In this document: positions 1-8,376 of the stretch, piece by piece
Position numbering within the stretch: the first letter of the stretch is position 1
Layout of the letters: the number at the start of each line of letters is the position of its first letter
Assembly (NCBI GenBank): GCA_002691265.1
Contig: NZHJ01000005.1
Span: 1 to 24,699, forward strand
Direction: 5' to 3'
Length of the DNA stretch: 24,699 nt
Source: Flavobacteriaceae bacterium
Lineage (GTDB): Bacteria > Bacteroidota > Bacteroidia > Flavobacteriales > Flavobacteriaceae
The notes under the pieces: model-generated
The model's database searches: none
What the model saw: only the letters and a program-made list of their open reading frames with translations
Told to the model about the DNA's origin: nothing
Made by a program: the position numbers and the translations under genes

Positions 1-15
1 GTGAGGATTGTTCTG

Positions 16-89
16 TGATCGCGAAAGGATTCGAACCTTTGACCGTCTGCTTAGAAGGCAGATGCTCTATCCAGCTGAGCTACGCGACC
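16..89 (-). tRNA. tRNA-Arg (TCT)
   Basis: The minus strand folds into a full cloverleaf. The acceptor stem GGTCGCG (from 89) pairs with CGCGATC (ending at 17), with one G-T wobble. The D arm is GCTC/GAGC. The anticodon stem TCTGC/GCAGA encloses the loop CTTCTAA, so the anticodon is TCT (55-53), reading AGA. The T arm is AAAGG/CCTTT with TTCGAAT. The discriminator is A at 16 and no CCA follows in the DNA, so the tRNA needs the CCA-adding enzyme. It is last in the three-tRNA transcript. I see no clear terminator between it and the window edge. Confidence 0.97.
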
Positions 90-103
90 TTACTAAAAAT
101 ATG

Positions 104-178
104 TCGGGGTGGCAGGATTCGAACCTGCGACCTCCGCGTCCCAAACGCGGCGCGATAACCGGGCTACGCTACACCCCG
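104..178 (-). tRNA. tRNA-Pro (TGG)
   Basis: This is a minus-strand cloverleaf. The acceptor stem CGGGGTG (178-172) pairs with CACCCCG (111-105). The anticodon stem CCGCG/CGCGG encloses the loop TTTGGGA, giving anticodon TGG (143-141). The T arm is GCAGG/CCTGC with TTCGAAT, and the discriminator is A at 104. CCA is not encoded. It lies 14 nt from the Arg tRNA and only a few bases from the 3' end of the Ser tRNA, so the three are almost certainly cut from one transcript. Confidence 0.97.
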
Positions 179-181
179 AGA

Positions 182-268
182 TGGCGGAGAGACAGGGATT
201 CGAACCCTGGCGACGTTTGCACGTCGACAGATTAGCAATCTGCTCCATTACCACTCTGGCACCTCTCC
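182..268 (-). tRNA. tRNA-Ser (GCT)
   Basis: This is a class II tRNA on the minus strand. The acceptor stem GGAGAGG (268-262) pairs with TCTCTCC (192-186). The anticodon stem CAGAT/ATCTG encloses a loop with anticodon GCT (236-234), reading AGC and AGU. It has the long variable arm expected of tRNA-Ser, a CGACG/CGTCG stem. The discriminator is G at 185 and the next bases read CCA (184-182), so unlike its two neighbours it appears to have an encoded CCA end. Without CCA the gene is 185-268. It is the first tRNA of the cluster. Confidence 0.97.
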
Positions 269-300
269 AATACTAAAAAGTATTTAATAAAATGCGGTTG

Positions 301-331
301 CAAAAATAGTTTTTCATTAACAACAACGCAA
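301..331 (-). promoter_or_regulatory. Promoter of the tRNA-Ser/Pro/Arg cluster
   Basis: On the minus strand a TTG (331-329) is followed after 20 nt by TATTTTTG (308-301). This matches the Bacteroidetes primary-sigma pattern of a -33 TTG and a -7 TAnnTTTG with about 19-23 nt between them. Transcription would start roughly 5 nt downstream, leaving a short leader before tRNA-Ser at 268. The tRNAs therefore need not depend on readthrough from the upstream HD phosphodiesterase gene. The assignment is by pattern only. Confidence 0.6.
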
Positions 332-348
332 CTATATATAGTTTTTTT

Positions 349-2418
349 TTAATTACTGCCTTCAGAGTAACTTACCCTGACGTGATAAATGTTTTTCAAT
401 TTTTCTTTAAGAACAGATTTAATAATTGAAATATTTTTAAAAGTTAGTTCACAATTTTCAAATTGCTCATCTTCAACTTGCTTATCAATAATGCTTTCAA
501 CAAAAGAATCAATTTTATCGTTATCTGGTTTATCTAAACTTTTAGTTGCCGCTTCAACTGAATCACACATCATTACAAGTGCCATTTCCACACTAAAAGG
601 TTTTGGGCCATCATATCTAAAATCTAATTTGTTAATTTCAGGATTTGACGCTATCTCTTTATTATAAAAATATCCGATTAAATTGGTTCCGTGATGAGTT
701 TTTATAAATTCAATTATCCTCTCAGGAATACCTGCATTTCTAGCAAGCTTCACACCATCAAGTACATGTTGTTTGATTATTTCAACACTTTCTTTTGATG
801 TAATTTTATCATGTGGATTTTGTTCAGACAATTGATTTTCAGTGAAAAAAGATGGATTTGAAATTTTACCTATATCATGATGTAGAGCCCCAACTCTTGA
901 CAATAATGCATTAGCATTGATTTCATTTGCGCATGCTTCAGCAAGATTTGCAACATTTAACGAGTGATGGAAGGTACCTGGCGCCTTATCAGATAATTCT
1001 TTTAATAAGCTAGAATTAGTATCTGACAATTCCAATAAAGACACATCTGAAACTAATCCAAACATCTTTTCATAAATATAAATTAGCGGATATATGAAAA
1101 GTGTTAGTAAACCACATAGAATAAATAGTGCAAAATTATTTAATTCAAGGTTTTCGATATTTCCTTCTTGAATTACATAAAAAGAAAAATAAGCTAGCAT
1201 ATATACTAATGTTATTTGTGCAACAGCAATAAACAAATTCGCTCTCTTGTAAATATTATCAGATGTAAGAATAGTAACAACCCCGGCAATTATATTTAAG
1301 AATATAAATTCATAACTATTTGGTACCACAAATCCTAATAACATTACAGTAACAGAATGTATAAAAAAAGCAATTCTTGAATCAAAAAAGGCTTTAAAAA
1401 GTAACGGCATTATACAAAGTGGTATTATATAGATATAATTTGAATTTACATCTACTACCCACGTTGTAATTAAAATAATAAGCGTTATGTTGAAATAAAC
1501 AAATGCAATTTTATTATTGTTATCATATATATTTCTTTCAAATTTCCTTATAAAAAGAACTATCATTAACAGAGATAAAATAACTAGTAAAGAATATGCA
1601 GAAATAATTAAATAGAGATCTAAAAAAGATGAACTATTAACCTCATATTCTTTCTTTAAGGATTCTAATATTATAAGCTTTTCCCCCTCAACAACTTCAC
1701 CTTTTGAAATTATAAGCGTTTCTTTTTCTATAAAACCTCTATTGGGTGAAATATTAATTGTGGCTTCATTAATGGCCTCATCTGAAAGAACTTTATTATA
1801 GGAAAGATTTGGGGTAATAACATCAAATACCAAAGAAATTATTTGAGACTTGTATTTTTCACTACCAGTTTCAATAATTTTATTATTGATAAAAGCTATA
1901 AGGTCTTCTGGTTTAATTAATTTATTATAGTATGTTGAATTTACAAGTTTATTGTCGAGTAAAACAGTTATTAACTGACTATCTTTAAAATCAAAATTTT
2001 CTTCAAGTAAACCTTTAGAATAAATTCCGTCGATTAATTGATAAGATTGAATTTTAATATTTTTTACATCTTCTCCTTTAAGAAGACTAAATAATGAATC
2101 ATTTTTCAATTCATCAATTCGGGTAATTAGTAGATTCTTTGAATTTGTTATTAATGATGTGTCAATCTCGAAAAATAAAGGGGTGTTTATTTTAGCTTGG
2201 GTATTTTCATCATAAATTTCCTCTTTAGACTTTTTAATTGCAAAATCAAAAGGTGCATATAGATTTTCAGATTGCCAAGGTCTACCATTTTCAAAGTTAT
2301 ACTTGAATTTTCCGCTTTTTGGAAAGAAATAAATAATTAGAAATGCTGATAATACAAATAAAAGAACTCTAAATATTCTCGAAAAACCTTTATTTATACT
2401 GTTAAATAGTTTACCCAT
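349..2418 (-). CDS. pgpH: 7TM-HD cyclic-di-AMP phosphodiesterase, PgpH family
   Basis: This 689-residue membrane protein has the architecture of PgpH-type HD phosphodiesterases, which hydrolyse c-di-AMP in characterised members. An N-terminal membrane anchor (about residues 15-32) is followed by an extracytoplasmic domain (about 40-265, 7TMR-HDED type). Then come about seven closely packed membrane helices (about 265-455) and a cytosolic HD domain. The metal-binding motifs are visible: HH at 484-485 and HHDIGK with H513, H514 and D515, followed by a downstream THHGT segment of HDIG proteins. Length and order match the family. The gene stands alone, divergent from the thiolase across 78 bp. 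The c-di-AMP substrate is taken from the family; nothing here shows it directly. The signal sensed by the outer domain is unknown. Confidence 0.9.
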   Translation of the reverse strand: MGKLFNSINKGFSRIFRVLLFVLSAFLIIYFFPKSGKFKYNFENGRPWQSENLYAPFDFAIKKSKEEIYDENTQAKINTPLFFEIDTSLITNSKNLLITRIDELKNDSLFSLLKGEDVKNIKIQSYQLIDGIYSKGLLEENFDFKDSQLITVLLDNKLVNSTYYNKLIKPEDLIAFINNKIIETGSEKYKSQIISLVFDVITPNLSYNKVLSDEAINEATINISPNRGFIEKETLIISKGEVVEGEKLIILESLKKEYEVNSSSFLDLYLIISAYSLLVILSLLMIVLFIRKFERNIYDNNNKIAFVYFNITLIILITTWVVDVNSNYIYIIPLCIMPLLFKAFFDSRIAFFIHSVTVMLLGFVVPNSYEFIFLNIIAGVVTILTSDNIYKRANLFIAVAQITLVYMLAYFSFYVIQEGNIENLELNNFALFILCGLLTLFIYPLIYIYEKMFGLVSDVSLLELSDTNSSLLKELSDKAPGTFHHSLNVANLAEACANEINANALLSRVGALHHDIGKISNPSFFTENQLSEQNPHDKITSKESVEIIKQHVLDGVKLARNAGIPERIIEFIKTHHGTNLIGYFYNKEIASNPEINKLDFRYDGPKPFSVEMALVMMCDSVEAATKSLDKPDNDKIDSFVESIIDKQVEDEQFENCELTFKNISIIKSVLKEKLKNIYHVRVSYSEGSN

Positions 2419-2496
2419 AATATATATTGAATAAATTTACTAAATATTTGAAAGCATAATACAATTTATATTTTATTAACTTTAAAAAATAAACAT

Positions 2497-3672
2497 ATGC
2501 AAAACAAAGTTGTCATAGTTAGTGCTGTAAGAACACCATTAGGATGTTTTATGGGCTCATTATCAAATTTTTCAGCTGTTGATTTAGCAATATATGCGCT
2601 TGAGGGTGCATTATCAAAGATTGACTTTGACAGAAAAGAAATTGATGAGCTAATTGTTGGACAAGTGTTACAGTCTGGTTGCGGTCAAGCTCCTGCAAAA
2701 CAAATAGCTTTAGGGGCTAAATTAAGACCTGAAATCCCTTGCTCATCTGTGAATAAAGTATGTTCATCAGGTTTAAAAGCCGTTAATTTAGCCGCTCAGT
2801 CGATTCAACTTGGTATTAATGAAGTTGTAGTAGCTGGAGGTGTTGAAAGTATGAGTAATGCTCCCCACTACTTAAATTTGAGAAAAGCAAATAAATATGG
2901 GAATTCTGCAACCATTGATGGACTAATGACCGATGGTCTCACAGATGTTTACAGCCAACAATCAATGGGTGTATTAGCCGATAATTGTTCAACAGAATAT
3001 GGTATTTCAAGGGAATCACAAGATAATTATGCTATATCTTCTTATAATAAATCTATTAATTCTTCAAAAAATGGTTTGTTTAAAAATGAAATAATCCCTA
3101 TTAATTATAAGGATAATAGTGGAAATAATATATGTATAGATCTAGACGAGCAGATTAGTAAAGTAAATTTTGAAAAGATTCCAAATCTCAAACCTGCATT
3201 TGTAAAAGGTGGTTCTGTAACAGCAGCAAACTCTTCCCCAATTAGTGATGGAGCTTCCATGTTAGTCTTAATGAGTGAGAAGAAAGCTAAAGAATTAAAT
3301 ATCAAACCAATTGCAGAAATAATTGGTTATAATGATTCAGCTATATCGCCAGACCTATTTACAATTGCCCCAGCCAAATCTGTTAAAAATTTACTCAATA
3401 AAACCAAGGAAGACTTAAGCAATATTGATTTGTTTGAAATTAATGAAGCTTTTTCAATGGTACCACTTGTAAATATTAATATGTTGTCAATTAATTCTGA
3501 TAAAGTAAATACATCAGGAGGAGCTGTTTCTCTTGGTCATCCTCTTGGGTGTTCAGGTGCAAGAATATTAACCACATTAATTCATTCATTACATCGAAGT
3601 GGGAAGAAAAATGGTATTGCTGCCATCTGTAATGGAGGTGGTGGAGCTTCTTCTATTCAAATAAGGGTTTAA
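2497..3672 (+). CDS. Acetyl-CoA C-acetyltransferase (thiolase)
   Basis: This 391-residue thiolase joins or splits acyl-CoA units, either acetyl-CoA to acetoacetyl-CoA or 3-ketoacyl-CoA cleavage. The catalytic residues sit at the same numbers as in the Zoogloea ramigera biosynthetic enzyme: nucleophile C89 in KVCSSGLKA, H348 in GHPLG, and C378 in the CNGGGG motif. The NEAF motif is also present. It looks complete and in the biosynthetic/degradative thiolase II class, probably cytosolic. The start ATG gives the usual VSAVRTP opening a few residues in. The NlpC/P60 gene begins 1 nt after the stop, so the two are likely co-translated although no shared pathway is obvious. Substrate chain length cannot be read from the sequence. 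Confidence 0.95.
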   Translation: MQNKVVIVSAVRTPLGCFMGSLSNFSAVDLAIYALEGALSKIDFDRKEIDELIVGQVLQSGCGQAPAKQIALGAKLRPEIPCSSVNKVCSSGLKAVNLAAQSIQLGINEVVVAGGVESMSNAPHYLNLRKANKYGNSATIDGLMTDGLTDVYSQQSMGVLADNCSTEYGISRESQDNYAISSYNKSINSSKNGLFKNEIIPINYKDNSGNNICIDLDEQISKVNFEKIPNLKPAFVKGGSVTAANSSPISDGASMLVLMSEKKAKELNIKPIAEIIGYNDSAISPDLFTIAPAKSVKNLLNKTKEDLSNIDLFEINEAFSMVPLVNINMLSINSDKVNTSGGAVSLGHPLGCSGARILTTLIHSLHRSGKKNGIAAICNGGGGASSIQIRV

Positions 3673-3673
3673 T

Positions 3674-4417
3674 ATGGGTTTAGGTATATGCAACTTAAGT
3701 ATTGTGCCTGTTAGAATATCTGATTCAGATAAATCTGAAATGATTACTCAATTAGTTTATGGTGATTTATTCACAATTGTTGAGGAAAAGGATAAATGGA
3801 CCAAGATAAAATGTGAATTTGACAACTATGAAGGATGGATAGATTCAAAACAATATAAAAAACTTGATAAAAGCGATAATATTATAATTGATAATCCAAC
3901 ATATTCTTCTGACTTGGTTGAGTTTATAGAAAATCAAAATAAAGAATTGATTACAATTTCCATTGGTTCAAATATTTCTAATATTAACCTCCTTAATCAT
4001 AAGTATGATGGAAAGTCGATTTCCGGAAAACAGAATAGAGATTCAATTGTAAATACAGCACTACTCTATTTACATAGCCCATATTTATGGGGAGGAAAAA
4101 CTCCCTTCGGAATTGATTGTTCTGGTTTTACTCAAGTAGTCTATAAAATCAATGGATACAAGCTTTTAAGAGACGCAAAAGATCAAGCTACACAAGGTGA
4201 AACTTTAAGTTTTATAGAAGAATCTAAACCAGGAGATTTAGCTTTTTTTCACAATAAAGAGGATGTGATTGTTCACGTGGGAATAATTCTTATGGACAAC
4301 CATATTATACACGCAAGCGGAAAAGTAAGAATAGACAGATTAGATCAAACAGGTATTTACAATAATGAAAAAAACACTCACACACATTATCTTAGATACA
4401 TAAAAAAAATTATCTGA
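3674..4417 (+). CDS. Cytosolic NlpC/P60 (C40) cysteine peptidase with SH3-like N-terminus
   Basis: This 247-residue protein has an N-terminal SH3-like region (about residues 1-65, GICNLSIVPVR then a GWID segment) and a C-terminal NlpC/P60 domain (about 115-245). The catalytic triad is visible as C149 in GIDCSGF, H201 in VHVG and H213 in HASG. There is no signal peptide or lipobox. It therefore probably acts in the cytoplasm, like Bacillus YkfC-type enzymes that cut gamma-D-glutamyl bonds in recycled murein peptides. That role is inferred from the family. It follows the thiolase stop by 1 nt. Its own stop is 1 nt from the stop of the convergent TPR gene. Confidence 0.9.
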   Translation: MGLGICNLSIVPVRISDSDKSEMITQLVYGDLFTIVEEKDKWTKIKCEFDNYEGWIDSKQYKKLDKSDNIIIDNPTYSSDLVEFIENQNKELITISIGSNISNINLLNHKYDGKSISGKQNRDSIVNTALLYLHSPYLWGGKTPFGIDCSGFTQVVYKINGYKLLRDAKDQATQGETLSFIEESKPGDLAFFHNKEDVIVHVGIILMDNHIIHASGKVRIDRLDQTGIYNNEKNTHTHYLRYIKKII

Positions 4418-4418
4418 T

Positions 4419-5693
4419 TTATCTGTTTTCTAATTCAGCAACAATAACTTTATATTTATTGTAAGATTCAGTTTCGTCAAGAGCAGAAAAAATATTTCTC
4501 AATGTCCTTGCAGCATTTAGATTATCGCTTTCTAACTCAAAAACCTTTTCCAGATATGGAATTGCTTTCTTGTATAAATTTTCTCTTTCAATTTTTAACT
4601 CATCATATCTGTTATAGTCAGCGGTAGAAGTTCCTAGAGAATTCATTTCTTCAATCATGGTACCTTCCCTATCAAGAATAAGAGCAGCTGCATTTAAATA
4701 TGCTTTAGTATAGCCTGAATCAATTTCGATTGCTTTATTATAATACATGATAGCATCATCAAAATTACCTTTATCAGCATTTACAACTCCTAAATTGAAG
4801 ATTAAATCAACATTGTTGGGTTCGATTTCTAGCGCTTTAGAAATTAGTCTTTGATATTGATCAACTTGACCCATTTCCCATCTAACATTAGATTCAAGAA
4901 GAATTAGATTTATATTATTAGAATCAATCAATTTAGCACGCTCTAAATACTCAATTGATTTTTCTAAATTTTCTTGATTTCTATAAATAGCAGCTATTGA
5001 CCTTAGCATATCAATTTCAACAGATTTAGCCATTTCATCTCTAGGTGACTCATGAGTTCCAATCACATCAACCGAGAAGTCTCTAGATTTCTTATCCTGA
5101 AAAACTTGTTCTTTTCCAGATTCTTTTTCAGTAGCAAAATAATTTATAGAAACTCCAGTGTAACCCAGGCTAATCAATCTCTTATAAAAATTTAATGCTG
5201 TTGTGTATTCTTCAGCTTCAGTTGCTACTAATGCAGCATTATATAAATAAAGAGTATCTTTTTTGGATACCGTATAAGCCGCCTCTAAATTCTTATATGT
5301 ATTTTTATAGTTTTCATTTAAAAGTGAAGTCCTTGAATCATCAACAAAAGAATTAAAAAGATTAACGAAAATATCATCAACCTTTGTGGAATAAATTTTT
5401 TGACTTGAATCTTCTATTTCTTTAACTTTATTAAAATAATCAATACTTAAAAGTTTGTTTTCGAACGAGCCAGTTCCATTTTGATACTTTGCTAAACCTT
5501 TTAAGTAATAATATTTAGACTTGGTTTTGTCATCACTTGTTTCTATTAAACTATTAATTGATTCTAATATTGTAATAGCATTTTCATAGTCCGCAGATTT
5601 CACAAGTTTATCAACGGTTTTTAATTCTTTTTTTTGGGAAAAAGTCAATTGAAATATACAAAAAACTAAAAGGGATATAATTATTTTTTTCAT
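4419..5693 (-). CDS. Secreted tetratricopeptide-repeat protein
   Basis: This 424-residue protein starts with a clear signal peptide (basic MKK, hydrophobic core to about residue 19, likely cleavage after TFS). It is then made largely of helical repeats. TPR-like units are easiest to see at about residues 28-60, 130-180 and 230-350, for example [19 protein letters not shown]. It is expected in the periplasm or at the outer membrane as a protein-interaction scaffold; no enzyme motif is present. Its ATG overlaps the gyrA stop as ATGA (5690-5693), so it should be translationally coupled to gyrA. No specific function can be assigned. Confidence 0.85.
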   Translation of the reverse strand: MKKIIISLLVFCIFQLTFSQKKELKTVDKLVKSADYENAITILESINSLIETSDDKTKSKYYYLKGLAKYQNGTGSFENKLLSIDYFNKVKEIEDSSQKIYSTKVDDIFVNLFNSFVDDSRTSLLNENYKNTYKNLEAAYTVSKKDTLYLYNAALVATEAEEYTTALNFYKRLISLGYTGVSINYFATEKESGKEQVFQDKKSRDFSVDVIGTHESPRDEMAKSVEIDMLRSIAAIYRNQENLEKSIEYLERAKLIDSNNINLILLESNVRWEMGQVDQYQRLISKALEIEPNNVDLIFNLGVVNADKGNFDDAIMYYNKAIEIDSGYTKAYLNAAALILDREGTMIEEMNSLGTSTADYNRYDELKIERENLYKKAIPYLEKVFELESDNLNAARTLRNIFSALDETESYNKYKVIVAELENR

Positions 5694-8188
5694 TGTTCTA
5701 AGTTTGTGTTTTCAGATTCTGTGGATTCAATTTCCTGCTCTTCATCATCTTTTTCGTGTATTACTTTTGCTACAGCAGCAATAGAATCACCATGTTTTAA
5801 ATTAATTAATTTAACCCCTTGAGTTGCACGTCCCATGACCCTTAAATCTTCAACCGCCATTCTAATAGCGATTCCCGACTTGTTAATAATCATCAATCCG
5901 TTAGAATCATCAACATTTTTTATTGCAACAAGATCACCTGTTTTTTCGGTAATAGAAATAGTTTTTACACCTTTACCACCTCTGTTAGTTATTCTATAAT
6001 CTTCAAGTTTAGATCTTTTTCCATATCCATTTGAACTGACGACCAAAATATTACTCTCCATATCATTCACAGAAACCATTCCTATCACCTCATCTTTATC
6101 GTGTTGAAGTCTTATACCTCTGACACCTGATGCATTTCTACCCATTGGTCTCGTTTTTGCTTCTTCAAATCTGATAGCCTTTCCAGATTTTAATGCTAAC
6201 ATAACTTGACTATTACCGTCGGTTAATTTAGCTTCAAGCAATTCATCCTCTTCTTTAATAGTAATAGCATTAATTCCATTTACGCGGGGTCTTGAATATT
6301 GTTCAAGAGATGTTTTTTTCACTTGCCCTTTCTTTGTAGCCATAATTACATAATGATTGTTTATGTAATCTTCATCTTTTAAGTCTTTAGTACAGATAAA
6401 CGCCTTAACTTTATCATCTTGTTCAATATTAATCAAGTTTTGAATTGCTCTACCCTTAGATGTTTTGCTTCCTTCAGGGATTTCATATACTCTCATCCAA
6501 AAACATTTACCTTTTTGAGTAAAGAACAGCATATATTGGTGATTAGTACCGACAAATAAGTCCTCAAGAAAATCTTCGTTTCTTGTTGTTGATGCTTTTT
6601 GACCAACTCCTCCTCTATTTTGAACTTTATACTCGTCTAAAGATGTTCTTTTGATATAACCAGCGTGTGAAATTGTTATAACAACTTTTTCGTCTGGAAT
6701 CATATCTTCAATTGACAAATCTCCTCCAGAGTATTCAATAACTGACCTTCTCTCATCTCCGTATTTTTCCCTGATTTCATTAAGTTCTTCTGAAATAATA
6801 TTCATTCTTCTATCCTCATTTGAAAGAATATCCTTTAAGTTTTCAATTAATTTTTTAATTTCTTCATATTCACTTCTTAGTTTATCTTGCTCTAAACCAG
6901 TAAGTTGTCTCAAACGCATCTCTACAATAGCCTTAGCCTGAATTTCAGAAAGCTTGAATTTTTTAATCAAATTATCACGTGCATCTTCGGCATTCTTTGA
7001 AGCCTTAATTAGTGCGATAACCTCATCAATGTTATCTGAAGCAATAATTAAACCTTCTAGAATATGACATCTATCTTCAGCTTTTTTTAATTCAAATTTT
7101 GTTCTTCTAACTACAACATCATGTCTGTGTTCAACAAAATGCTTAATCATATCTTTTAGATTAAGCATTTGAGGTCTACCCTTAACAAGGGCAATTGTAT
7201 TAACACTAAATGAAGATTGAAGAGGACTGTACTTAAATAACTTATTAAGAACAATATTTGGAATTGCATCTCTTTTTAAAACAAATACTATTCTCATACC
7301 ATTTCTATCTGATTCATCTCTAATAGTTGAAATACCTTCTAGCTTTTTGTCGTTTACCAAATCAGCTATTTTTTTGATCATATCAGCTTTATTTACCTGA
7401 TAAGGAATTTCAGTTACAATTATTGACTCTTTGCCATCAACTTCTTCAATTTCAGCCTTACCTCTCATCACAACCTTACCTCTTCCAGTATGAAATGCCT
7501 CCCTAACACCTTCGTATCCATGAATAATACCGCCTGTAGGGAAATCTGGAGCTTTTACAAATTGCATAAGACCATCAATGTCAATCGAATTGTCCTTAAT
7601 ATACTCAAGGGTTCCATCTATGACTTCAGTTAAATTATGGGGTGGGATATTTGTAGCCATACCAACAGCAATACCAGAAGCTCCATTAACTAGTAAGGCA
7701 GGAATCTTAGTTGGTAAAACAGTGGGCTCTTTTAATGTATCGTCAAAGTTTAATTTATAATCAACCGTATCTTTTTCAATATCAGAAAGCATCTCTTCTG
7801 AAATTTTTTGCATTCTTGCCTCAGTATATCTCATTGCTGCAGGACTGTCTCCATCAACGGAACCAAAATTACCTTGACCATCAACAAGCATGTATCTAAG
7901 GCTCCAATCTTGAGCCATTCTCACCATAGTATCATAAATAGCAGAATCACCATGCGGGTGATATTTACCCATAACTTCACCTACAATTCTTGCAGATTTT
8001 TTGTGCGCTGATGAAGCTTTTACACCTAGGTCGTGCATTCCATACAACACTCTTCTATGTACAGGTTTCAAACCATCTCTTACGTCGGGAAGTGCTCTAG
8101 AAACAATGACAGACATTGAATAATCAATGTATGCCGATTTCATTTCATCCTCAATATTAATAGGTACTAATTTTTCGCCATCATTCAT
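5690..8188 (-). CDS. gyrA: DNA gyrase subunit A
   Basis: This is an 832-residue GyrA, the DNA-cutting and rejoining subunit of gyrase, which introduces negative supercoils together with GyrB. The catalytic tyrosine is Y121 in MRYTEARM. The quinolone-determining region reads [10 protein letters not shown] with S82 and D86, the equivalents of E. coli S83 and D87, so it looks wild type. The C-terminal beta-pinwheel has repeated blades. Its GyrA-box is the QNRGGVG form typical of flavobacteria, not the enterobacterial QRRGGKG. The tail is acidic (about residues 810-832). The ATG at 8188 gives the usual opening with [15 protein letters not shown]. It leads a two-gene operon with the TPR protein. 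Confidence 0.98.
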   Translation of the reverse strand: MNDGEKLVPINIEDEMKSAYIDYSMSVIVSRALPDVRDGLKPVHRRVLYGMHDLGVKASSAHKKSARIVGEVMGKYHPHGDSAIYDTMVRMAQDWSLRYMLVDGQGNFGSVDGDSPAAMRYTEARMQKISEEMLSDIEKDTVDYKLNFDDTLKEPTVLPTKIPALLVNGASGIAVGMATNIPPHNLTEVIDGTLEYIKDNSIDIDGLMQFVKAPDFPTGGIIHGYEGVREAFHTGRGKVVMRGKAEIEEVDGKESIIVTEIPYQVNKADMIKKIADLVNDKKLEGISTIRDESDRNGMRIVFVLKRDAIPNIVLNKLFKYSPLQSSFSVNTIALVKGRPQMLNLKDMIKHFVEHRHDVVVRRTKFELKKAEDRCHILEGLIIASDNIDEVIALIKASKNAEDARDNLIKKFKLSEIQAKAIVEMRLRQLTGLEQDKLRSEYEEIKKLIENLKDILSNEDRRMNIISEELNEIREKYGDERRSVIEYSGGDLSIEDMIPDEKVVITISHAGYIKRTSLDEYKVQNRGGVGQKASTTRNEDFLEDLFVGTNHQYMLFFTQKGKCFWMRVYEIPEGSKTSKGRAIQNLINIEQDDKVKAFICTKDLKDEDYINNHYVIMATKKGQVKKTSLEQYSRPRVNGINAITIKEEDELLEAKLTDGNSQVMLALKSGKAIRFEEAKTRPMGRNASGVRGIRLQHDKDEVIGMVSVNDMESNILVVSSNGYGKRSKLEDYRITNRGGKGVKTISITEKTGDLVAIKNVDDSNGLMIINKSGIAIRMAVEDLRVMGRATQGVKLINLKHGDSIAAVAKVIHEKDDEEQEIESTESENTNLEQ

Positions 8189-8230
8189 AATAAAAAAATA
8201 GTTTAATTATATCATATAAATAGTAGTTTA

Positions 8231-8238
8231 CAAATATA
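8231..8238 (-). promoter_or_regulatory. Candidate -7 box of the gyrA operon promoter
   Basis: The minus strand reads TATATTTG (8238-8231), an exact TAnnTTTG, 42 nt upstream of the gyrA ATG. No TTG stands at the expected distance upstream, so only the -7 half is supported. The rest of the 161-bp gyrA/clpC divergent region is AT-rich and shows nothing else I can name. Confidence 0.45.
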
Positions 8239-8302
8239 TAAATTTAGATGCATTATTTATGCTAGAATCATAAGCCGAAAAGTATAATTTATTAACAATT
8301 AT

Positions 8303-8334
8303 TTGTATGTAAATATTAATACATTATAGTGTTG
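8303..8334 (+). promoter_or_regulatory. Candidate clpC promoter
   Basis: TTG at 8303-8305 is followed after 21 nt by TAGTGTTG (8327-8334). This is one mismatch from the Bacteroidetes -7 box TAnnTTTG. Transcription would begin near 8340, about 37 nt upstream of the preferred clpC start at 8377. Confidence 0.4.
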
Positions 8335-8376
8335 TTTTAAAAAATCTTTATGATTATTTTTATAAAAATTATTTTT

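Noticed and set aside
8..235. Open reading frame of 75 codons at the left edge, plus strand
   Set aside because: It is antisense to the three tRNA genes. Its repeated DSNLRP/DSNPG-like words are the reversed T-arms.
329..350. AACTATATATAGTT followed by nine T, terminator-like on the plus strand
   Set aside because: No plus-strand gene precedes it. On the minus strand, where the genes are, the T run is on the wrong side. The stem is all weak pairs and it overlaps the tRNA promoter.
7931..7945. Possible quinolone-resistance changes in GyrA
   Set aside because: S82 and D86 are the susceptible-type residues, so there is no sign of a resistance mutation.
8270..8279. ATAAGCCGAA shared with the 3' core of RNase P RNA (20524-20533)
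   Set aside because: A 10-base match alone, with no other RNase P core sequence nearby; taken as chance, not a broken rnpB copy.
8350..8376. clpC start at ATG 8350
   Set aside because: It adds a hydrophobic MIIFIKIIF stretch not seen in ClpC; the ATG at 8377 gives the conserved N-terminus.
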